DNA from: DATDRS01 sp035291605
GTDB lineage: Bacteria > Chloroflexota > Anaerolineae > Anaerolineales > UBA6663
Direction of reading: 5' to 3'
Length of the DNA: 5,169 nucleotides
Assembly: GCA_035291605.1 (NCBI GenBank)
Contig: DATDRS010000282.1
Coordinates: forward strand, 1-5,169
The notes beneath the pieces were generated by a model, which saw only the letters and a program-made list of their open reading frames with translations, did not search any database and was not told the origin of the DNA. Shown here piece after piece: positions 1-5,169 of this stretch. Within the stretch, counting starts at the first letter, position 1. Every line of letters starts with the position of its first letter. A program made the position numbers and the translations under genes.

Positions 1-1272
1 TTTGACGGCCAAAATACGATTGGGGGCGAAGAAGGAGTAACCTACACCGCGACCCTCGTCATCACGGACAGCCTGGTCAACACAACGACCGTACCCATCT
101 CGGGAACCGCCACGGGCAAAGTTACGCATCTGGCCAACGTCATCCCAACCAAGTCCGGGCCGTCAGTCATTGGCCGGGGGCAACTGCTCACCTATACGAT
201 CAATGCCCGGAACGGCGCGCTGACGACCGACCTGCCTCCTGTGCTGACGGATACCATCCCCCTGAGCACGACCTTCGTCTCGGCCAGCGACGGCGGCGTG
301 ACCCAGACGATCAGCAACACGCGGATCGTCTCCTGGACTCTGCCTCCCTTGGGCCCCGGCGAGGAAGTGACGCGCACCTATACGGTGAGGGTGGACAACA
401 CCCTGATCAGCGGCACGCAGATCATCAACGACAACTACCTCGCCTTCGGGTATGGAAACGTCGTAACTGGTGCGCTGGTCAGCGGCCCGACGGTGACGAC
501 GACGGTGCAGGAGGTCGGGCTGATCGACTCGTACAAAGAAGTCACGCCGACCGTGGCCCGGCCGGGCGTGGGCAACGTCCTCACCTATGTGCTGCACGTC
601 GTCAACTCGAGCGCGCTCCCGCTGACCGGCGTGACCGTACGCGACGTGCTGCCCTGGCAGCCGAGCACCTACCAGCGTGACGCCGTGGCCAGTTCTGGCG
701 CGGTCGTGAGCGACATCGTCACCGTGCGCTGGACGGGAGATGTCGGCGCCTTCGCCTCAGAGCTGATCACCCTCACCGTGCTGGTTGATCCCGACTACGA
801 GGGGCCGGTGACGAACACGGCCACGATCAGCCACACCGGTTTGCTCAACCCGGTCATTGTCGAGGCGGTGGCCTACGTGACGAACCGCCCTGTGCTGTTT
901 ATCTCCAAGTCAGCCTCGCCTGACCCGGTACCGACCGGCTCGGAACTGGCCTACACCATTCGGGTGGTCAACGCCGGCCAGCAGGCGACCGGCCTGGTCA
1001 TCACCGACGTGATCCCGTCCAATGGAGAATACGTCGTTGCCAGCGCCACAGCCAATGGCCAGTTTGCGAGCGGGCAGGTGCGCTGGGAAACGCCCGTGCT
1101 GAAGCCCGGCGAAGAGAGAGCGTTTACTTTTCGAGTGAAAGTCAAAGGAGGGCAGCAGATCGTCAACGAACCCTACGCCGTAAGCTCTTCGGAAGGCGTC
1201 ACAGCGGCCGGATCGCCCGTCGTCACTTCCATTGCAGGAGGCGCTCTTTACCTGCCCATCATCCGCAGATAG
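1..1272 (+). CDS. DUF11-repeat secreted/surface protein, 3' part (5'-truncated by window)
   Basis: The frame is open from base 1 to a TAG stop at 1270-1272, giving 423 residues without a start, so the gene begins upstream. I see about three tandem DUF11-type beta-sandwich repeats, at roughly residues 54-170, 172-298 and 299-410. Each has the family pattern: a strand like 'LTYTI' or 'LAYTIRVVN', then a 'VTVRDVLP' or 'VITDVIP' motif, a 'W' plus 'L.PGE' segment, and a final 'NTA' or 'NEPYAV' strand. Such repeats are known from large secreted or cell-surface proteins, where they act as spacers or adhesion modules; no enzymatic residues are expected or seen. The protein is rich in Thr, Val and Ser and nearly free of Cys. 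It ends in LYLPIIRR without a membrane helix; I associate this kind of tail with secreted Chloroflexota proteins. No signal peptide can be judged because the N-terminus is missing. The gene is convergent with lysS. The DUF11 call is firm; the exact role is unknown. Confidence 0.85.
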   Translation, partial: FDGQNTIGGEEGVTYTATLVITDSLVNTTTVPISGTATGKVTHLANVIPTKSGPSVIGRGQLLTYTINARNGALTTDLPPVLTDTIPLSTTFVSASDGGVTQTISNTRIVSWTLPPLGPGEEVTRTYTVRVDNTLISGTQIINDNYLAFGYGNVVTGALVSGPTVTTTVQEVGLIDSYKEVTPTVARPGVGNVLTYVLHVVNSSALPLTGVTVRDVLPWQPSTYQRDAVASSGAVVSDIVTVRWTGDVGAFASELITLTVLVDPDYEGPVTNTATISHTGLLNPVIVEAVAYVTNRPVLFISKSASPDPVPTGSELAYTIRVVNAGQQATGLVITDVIPSNGEYVVASATANGQFASGQVRWETPVLKPGEERAFTFRVKVKGGQQIVNEPYAVSSSEGVTAAGSPVVTSIAGGALYLPIIRR

Positions 1273-1327
1273 CGCGTCGCAGTTCGTATCCTCCACAATT
1301 GTGCGGATGGCCGGGGTGCGCGGACTG

Positions 1328-1358
1328 GCCGGCGGCGATGATGTCGCGCGCCGCCGGC
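1328..1358. repeat. Perfect 10-bp inverted repeat (hairpin) between convergent genes
   Basis: GCCGGCGGCG (1328-1337) and CGCCGCCGGC (1349-1358) are perfect reverse complements around an 11-base loop. The hairpin sits in the 113-bp gap between the ends of the DUF11 gene and lysS, so it could slow or stop transcription from both sides. There is no T-run on either side, so it is not a classic intrinsic terminator. The remaining gap sequence holds only a short palindrome, CACAATTGTG (1294-1303), and 8-bp arms CATCCGCA (1260-1267) and TGCGGATG (1302-1309) that span the DUF11 stop codon. The arms may also be a by-product of alanine-rich codons in a coding-like minus-strand frame. Confidence 0.4.
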
Positions 1359-1385
1359 GTGGTGAGTTTGGCTGCGGCCTCCCCT

Positions 1386-2906
<1,521 letters not shown>

Positions 2907-2911
2907 GCATG

Positions 2912-2915
2912 CCTC
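2912..2915 (-). promoter_or_regulatory. Ribosome binding site of lysS
   Basis: GAGG on the minus strand lies 5 bases before the ATG at 2906. It decides between two in-frame ATGs, because the alternative at 2945 sits within the loop of the upstream terminator hairpin. Confidence 0.55.
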
Positions 2916-2922
2916 AGTTGAC

Positions 2923-2956
2923 AAAAAAAACCCGCGACGGGTCACACCGCCGCGGG
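2923..2956 (-). terminator. Intrinsic terminator between greA and lysS
   Basis: Read on the minus strand, CCCGCGGCGG (2956-2947) pairs with CCGTCGCGGG (2940-2931) through ten base pairs including one G-U, around the six-base loop TGTGAC. Eight T residues follow directly (2930-2923). This is a textbook rho-independent terminator. It starts 21 bases after the greA stop and its T-run ends 16 bases before the lysS ATG, so it ends the greA transcript and must be passed, or controlled, for lysS to be read from any upstream promoter. Confidence 0.9.
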
Positions 2957-2977
2957 GTCGGGAAGGTCAAAGCGCAC

Positions 2978-3442
2978 TCAGTCAATCGCGACGACCCGGA
3001 AGGAGAGAGTCCCCGCCGGCGCGCTGACCTTGACATCGTCGCCGACGCGGCGCCCGAGCAAAGCCTTGCCCAGCGGGCTTTCGTTGGAGATGCGGCCTTC
3101 CTTGGGGTTGGCCTCCGCGGCGCCTACCAGCAGGTACATTTCCGGCTTGCTGTTCCCCTCGCGCACCGTGACGCGGCTCCCCAGACCGACGATGCCCTCC
3201 GGGCCTTCATCTTTGATGAGGACAGCATTGGACAGCAGGGCCTCGAGCGTCATGATGCGCCCTTCGATGAAGGCCTGCTCATTTTTGGCGTCCTCGTATT
3301 CGGCGTTCTCGATCAGTTCGCCATCTTCCTGGGCGTTGTGCAGGCGCTCGGCCACTTGAGCGCGGCGCACCGTGCGCAGGTGCTCCAGCTCTTCTTCGAG
3401 TTTCTTTAAACCCTCTCGGGTGAGAAAGGTTTGATCAGACAT
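2978..3442 (-). CDS. greA: Transcription elongation factor GreA
   Basis: GreA enters the secondary channel of RNA polymerase and stimulates cleavage of the RNA 3' end in backtracked complexes. The protein has 154 residues, close to the usual 155-160. The N-terminal coiled coil (about 8-75) carries the tip motif 'GELIENAEYEDAKNEQ' (41-56), and the C-terminal FKBP-like domain (about 80-154) carries 'ISNESPLGKALLGRRVGD' (118-135). In E. coli the tip acids are Asp41 and Glu44; here the matching residues are Glu42 and Glu45, so the first is Glu instead of Asp. Start: the ATG at 3440-3442 gives the standard N-terminus; the upstream GGGGTG is only a weak ribosome site. A promoter and a terminator-like hairpin precede the gene, and a strong terminator follows it. 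Confidence 0.96.
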   Translation of the reverse strand: MSDQTFLTREGLKKLEEELEHLRTVRRAQVAERLHNAQEDGELIENAEYEDAKNEQAFIEGRIMTLEALLSNAVLIKDEGPEGIVGLGSRVTVREGNSKPEMYLLVGAAEANPKEGRISNESPLGKALLGRRVGDDVKVSAPAGTLSFRVVAID

Positions 3443-3489
3443 AGCACACCCCGTGATCAGAATTAGGAATTACGCTTTTCGCGGCGGCG

Positions 3490-3519
3490 AAACAAAAGAC
3501 TGAGAACATTGTCTCAGTC
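3490..3519 (-). terminator. Terminator-like hairpin in the greA leader
   Basis: On the minus strand, GACTGAGA (3519-3512) and TCTCAGTC (3505-3498) form a perfect 8-bp stem with a six-base loop, followed by TTTTGTTT (3497-3490). It lies after the predicted greA promoter and about 48 bases before the greA start codon. It can therefore act as a leader attenuator for greA, and also end transcripts arriving from the deacetylase gene upstream. Flanking CGGCGGC and GCCGCCG arms (3523-3529 and 3482-3488) could pair around the whole hairpin and its T-run. Confidence 0.65.
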
Positions 3520-3535
3520 CGGGCCGCCGGATTGA

Positions 3536-3564
3536 ATCTTAGCATAAGCGCTGGCTTTTGTAAA
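3536..3564 (-). promoter_or_regulatory. Sigma-70-type promoter of greA
   Basis: On the minus strand there is a -35 box TTTACA (3564-3559), a 17-base spacer and a -10 box TAAGAT (3541-3536). A TG one base before the -10 box makes it an extended -10. Both boxes are close to consensus at ideal spacing. Transcription would start near 3529, leaving a leader of about 85-90 bases before the greA ATG. The promoter lies just after the stop codon of the deacetylase gene, so greA need not depend on that gene. Confidence 0.7.
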
Positions 3565-3590
3565 GTAAAAATCAGAACATTCAGTCGCGC

Positions 3591-4361
3591 TTACCTCAAC
3601 CGCCACAACCGCTCTGCCGGGCGACCATCGCCTGCACGCTCAGCATACTGGCGGACGCTTGCCTCCATTTCCGCCAGATTTGCCCAAAAGGAACTGATTT
3701 GGGACACATATTGGGCTATCGCCGTGGTTTTCGCGCTCAGATCGCCCTCGGCGAGCGGGACCACCTCTGGCGACGAAATACGCCCATCGGGGGTGCGGGT
3801 CAAGAGCTCAAATTCCGAACCCGCCTCCCTGGCTGCATAGGGGTAATCCTCGAAATAAGCATAAACATTGCCGACGGTCTCCACGGCCCGCCGGGTCAAC
3901 TGGTGATCCACGTGATGCCCCAGCCCGAGCGGCGCATACAGATGACAGCGCCCTACCCCGCGCATCAGCCCGGAAATTTTTTCGGCCAGCCGCCGGGCCA
4001 GCGCGTACTCCGCGGGATGCAGTTCCCCGAAGATGGCTCGCTCCGAGGCGTAGAGATGCCGGCCAGCCGGATCCGTCCGATAGATACAATCAGGAACGTG
4101 GAGATGCACGGCTTCCGCGCCCAGCGCGTCGAGCGCCTTCAAGTCCTCCGCCCGCCGGGAAGCGATCACCTCGCCCTGCCCCAGCCCCCAGCGCTGGTGC
4201 AGGGATTGGGCAAATTCCGAGAGCGGTCCCGGCGGCAGGTCGCCGGCGCACAGCGTCGCTACGACCACGCGCTCTCCGGCCTGCGCCTGACGGTGAATCA
4301 TCCCGCCGCACGAAAGCACAGCATCGTCGAGATGAGCGGAGAGGTAAACGTGAGTGAGCAT
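3591..4361 (-). CDS. PIG-L family zinc-dependent N-deacetylase
   Basis: The family (LmbE/GlcNAc-PI de-N-acetylase, MshB, BshB) uses one metal ion to remove N-acetyl groups from amino sugars and their conjugates; the substrate here cannot be read from sequence. The protein has 256 residues and no signal peptide or membrane helix, so it is probably cytoplasmic. The N-terminal motif 'SAHLDDAVLSCGG' (8-20) is the family's HxDD site: His10 and Asp13 match the zinc ligands and Asp12 the catalytic base of MshB. The 'GLGHHVDH' motif (146-153) supplies the third ligand, His153. Ala14 replaces the usual Glu of 'HPDDE', a variant I recognise in a subgroup often found near glycan genes. The ATG at 4359-4361 starts six residues before the core motif; no strong ribosome site is visible upstream. 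The gene is divergent from tRNA-Lys and is followed by greA. An alternative is a thiol-biosynthesis deacetylase (bacillithiol or mycothiol type), but nothing here supports it. Confidence 0.88.
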   Translation of the reverse strand: MLTHVYLSAHLDDAVLSCGGMIHRQAQAGERVVVATLCAGDLPPGPLSEFAQSLHQRWGLGQGEVIASRRAEDLKALDALGAEAVHLHVPDCIYRTDPAGRHLYASERAIFGELHPAEYALARRLAEKISGLMRGVGRCHLYAPLGLGHHVDHQLTRRAVETVGNVYAYFEDYPYAAREAGSEFELLTRTPDGRISSPEVVPLAEGDLSAKTTAIAQYVSQISSFWANLAEMEASVRQYAERAGDGRPAERLWRLR

Positions 4362-4464
4362 AGCGTCAACGGATGCCTACGGCGGATTTAGCGGATAGAG
4401 ATGAAGCGGGCAGAGCAACACTTTAACTCTAACCCCATACGCTCACTCGCACAACGTTGACGCT
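4362..4464. repeat. Perfect 10-bp inverted repeat in the divergent intergenic region
   Basis: AGCGTCAACG (4362-4371) directly abuts the deacetylase start codon. Its exact reverse complement CGTTGACGCT (4455-4464) covers the -35 box of the tRNA-Lys promoter. The 83-base spacing makes a simple hairpin less likely than two copies of one site in opposite orientation. A second shared 8-mer, GAGTGAGC (4352-4359) and GCTCACTC (4441-4448), lies beside each copy, but in an order that would not nest in one stem. Confidence 0.5.
4426..4454 (-). promoter_or_regulatory. Possible promoter of the deacetylase gene
   Basis: On the minus strand TTGTGC (4454-4449) and TAGAGT (4431-4426) are 17 bases apart. They match consensus at three and four of six positions, so the call is weak. 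If real, its -35 box lies two bases from the tRNA promoter's -35 box, making a tight back-to-back divergent pair, and the leader would be about 58 bases. Confidence 0.25.
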
Positions 4465-4486
4465 GGCGCGCAGGGCATGTTACAAT
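4457..4486 (+). promoter_or_regulatory. Sigma-70-type promoter of tRNA-Lys
   Basis: TTGACG (4457-4462) and TACAAT (4481-4486) are 18 bases apart, each matching consensus at five of six positions, with an extended -10 TG at 4478-4479. The start site would be near 4493, about 11 bases before the mature tRNA end. The stretch after the -10 box is pure GC (GCGCGGCG, 4487-4494), the kind of discriminator linked to stringent control of stable RNA genes in well-studied bacteria. Confidence 0.75.
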
Positions 4487-4503
4487 GCGCGGCGTTCGTG
4501 GTT

Positions 4504-4578
4504 GGGCCGCTAGCTCAATGGCAGAGCAGATGCCTTTTAAGCATAGGGTTGCGGGTTCGAGTCCTGCGCGGCCCACCA
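4504..4578 (+). tRNA. tRNA-Lys (anticodon UUU), CCA encoded
   Basis: The sequence folds into a full cloverleaf of 75 bases including the encoded CCA (4576-4578). The acceptor stem GGGCCGC (4504-4510) pairs perfectly with GCGGCCC (4568-4574). The D arm is GCTC/GAGC with a seven-base loop. The anticodon loop CTTTTAA (4534-4540) puts TTT at 4536-4538, reading lysine AAA and AAG codons. The variable loop is GGGTT and the T arm is GCGGG/CCTGC with the TTCGAGT loop. The discriminator base is A73. The outermost anticodon-stem pair (27-43) is a G-A mismatch, so only four pairs form there; everything else is regular. The gene has its own promoter and terminator and lies divergent from the block that carries lysS, the enzyme that charges it. 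Confidence 0.96.
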
Positions 4579-4583
4579 ACCAG

Positions 4584-4632
4584 AATGGCGACCAGGTTCC
4601 TTTGCAGAGGCGAGGCATTTGGTCGCCGTTTT
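4584..4632 (+). terminator. Intrinsic terminator of tRNA-Lys
   Basis: GGCGACCA (4587-4594) pairs perfectly with TGGTCGCC (4620-4627). Outside it, AAT (4584-4586) can pair with GTT (4628-4630), adding two A-U pairs and one U-G. The T-run GTTTTAATT follows. The 25-base loop is long for a terminator and can hold a small inner hairpin. The position, six bases after the encoded CCA, fits termination of a single-gene tRNA transcript. Confidence 0.7.
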
Positions 4633-4727
4633 AATTATGCGCAAGGGTCAAAACGTGAAATGTGGGTCATCTTCGCGCCGGGGCAACGCTCATTGCCACA
4701 TGACGGGCAATCAATCAGGAGAGAGAG

Positions 4728-5117
4728 ATGGCCGAACCATCGCTGAGCCTCTCAGTTTTGCCAGATGTGTTTGCCGTTTGCCGCCTGGCACCAGAGATGC
4801 CGGTTCCCGCGTGGGCCACAGGCGCTCTCGTTTCCATCACGCACACCGCCGAGGAACTCTCCATTGTCTGCGCCCAGGATCAGGTTCCCGAGGCGATCCA
4901 ATGCGAAAGGGGTTGGCGCTGTCTGAAAGTCGCCGGGCCGCTCGCCTTCTCGCTGATCGGCGTCCTGGCCGCGCTCGCCGCGCCGCTCGCTCAGGCCGGG
5001 GTCAGCCTCTTCGCCATCTCGGCGTACGATACCGACTACCTGCTGGTCAAGGAGACGGACCTGGAGCGGGCTATCCAGGCCTTGAGCCAGGCTGGGCATC
5101 ACATTGAGCCGGGTTAG
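4728..5117 (+). CDS. Small stand-alone ACT-domain protein (COG3603/ACT_7 type)
   Basis: The protein has 129 residues and no signal peptide or membrane helix. An N-terminal half with 'LSVLPDVFAVCRL' (8-20), 'PAWA' (27-30) and 'SITHTAEELSIVC' (36-48) is followed by a clear ACT domain (about 66-125) with 'WRCLKVAGPLAFSLIGVL' (63-80), 'GVSLFAISAYDTDYLLVK' (91-108) and a final helix. I recognise this as the uncharacterised family with two ACT-like halves and no enzyme domain. ACT domains usually bind amino acids and act by changing dimer contacts; related ACT_7 domains occur in aspartate kinases and the CASTOR arginine sensors. Ligand and partner are unknown here. The ATG at 4728 has AGGAG (4717-4721) six bases upstream. 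The 91 bases between the tRNA terminator and this gene show no convincing promoter, and the 52 bases after its stop hold no assignable feature. Confidence 0.88.
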   Translation: MAEPSLSLSVLPDVFAVCRLAPEMPVPAWATGALVSITHTAEELSIVCAQDQVPEAIQCERGWRCLKVAGPLAFSLIGVLAALAAPLAQAGVSLFAISAYDTDYLLVKETDLERAIQALSQAGHHIEPG

Positions 5118-5169
5118 GGAGGAAAAGCGGCTCAGCCAAAGCGTCTGATGTTTGCCCGGACAAGGCTTA

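Noticed and set aside
163..597. Minus-strand frames opposite the DUF11 gene (also 910-1296)
   Set aside because: The + strand frame shows clear repeated beta-sandwich motifs throughout; the opposite frames are His- and Arg-rich with no pattern.
2909..3409. A + strand frame opposite greA, running through the greA-lysS terminator
   Set aside because: Its start lies in the lysS upstream region and its sequence mirrors greA codons.
3699..4391. A 230-codon + strand frame opposite the deacetylase gene
   Set aside because: It is antisense to a gene with clear catalytic motifs; no ribosome site or family resemblance is visible.
4504..4632. The tRNA 3' end as an integration attachment site
   Set aside because: No second copy of the tRNA 3' end and no integrase is present; the repeat downstream is a terminator stem.
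4682..4710. TTGCC (4693-4697) able to pair with GGCAA on either side (4682-4686 or 4706-4710) ahead of the ACT gene, as a switch-like leader
   Set aside because: Five-base arms are expected by chance, and no known riboswitch core is visible.
5106..5133. GAGCCG and CGGCTC arms around the ACT gene stop codon as a terminator
   Set aside because: Only six pairs, a 16-base loop and no T-run.
5148..5169. ATG at 5148-5150 as the start of a further gene running off the window
   Set aside because: Only seven codons are visible, and the nearest GGAGG (5118-5122) is about 25 bases away, too far to support a start.

Overview
The window looks like a chromosomal segment from a GC-rich bacterium, most likely Chloroflexota (Anaerolineae-like). 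The reasons are a secreted-type protein made of DUF11 repeats that ends in an LYLPIIRR-type tail, the particular GreA and PIG-L variants, and a stand-alone ACT-domain protein of the COG3603 type. This assignment rests on remembered family resemblance; no search was run. I see no transposase, integrase, CRISPR array, phage gene or toxin pair.

Layout from left to right: (1) the 3' part of a DUF11-repeat surface or secreted protein gene on the + strand (1-1272). (2) A 113-bp convergent intergenic region with a strong GC-rich hairpin. (3) A minus-strand block read from right to left: a PIG-L-type deacetylase (3591-4361), then greA (2978-3442), then lysS (1386-2906). greA has a good sigma-70-type promoter of its own (3536-3564) followed by a terminator-like hairpin inside its leader. 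A classic intrinsic terminator lies between greA and lysS, only 16 bases before the lysS start codon. (4) A divergent regulatory region (4362-4503) with a tRNA promoter and a perfect 10-bp inverted repeat. (5) tRNA-Lys(UUU) on the + strand with its own terminator. (6) A small ACT-domain protein gene on the + strand (4728-5117). The last 52 bases hold nothing I can assign.

Functionally, lysS and tRNA-Lys(UUU) are enzyme and substrate of the same charging reaction and lie about 1.6 kb apart on opposite strands. GreA rescues backtracked RNA polymerase. The ACT-domain protein is a possible small-molecule (amino acid) sensor of unknown ligand. The PIG-L protein probably removes an N-acetyl group from an amino sugar or related conjugate.

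The genes themselves are ordinary. The points most worth a second look are RNA-level: the putative terminator in the greA leader (an arrangement known from E. coli greA), the terminator directly before lysS with no visible promoter after it, the inverted repeat shared by the tRNA and deacetylase upstream regions, and a coding-like shifted frame just past the lysS stop. I did not find a convincing new multi-gene system.
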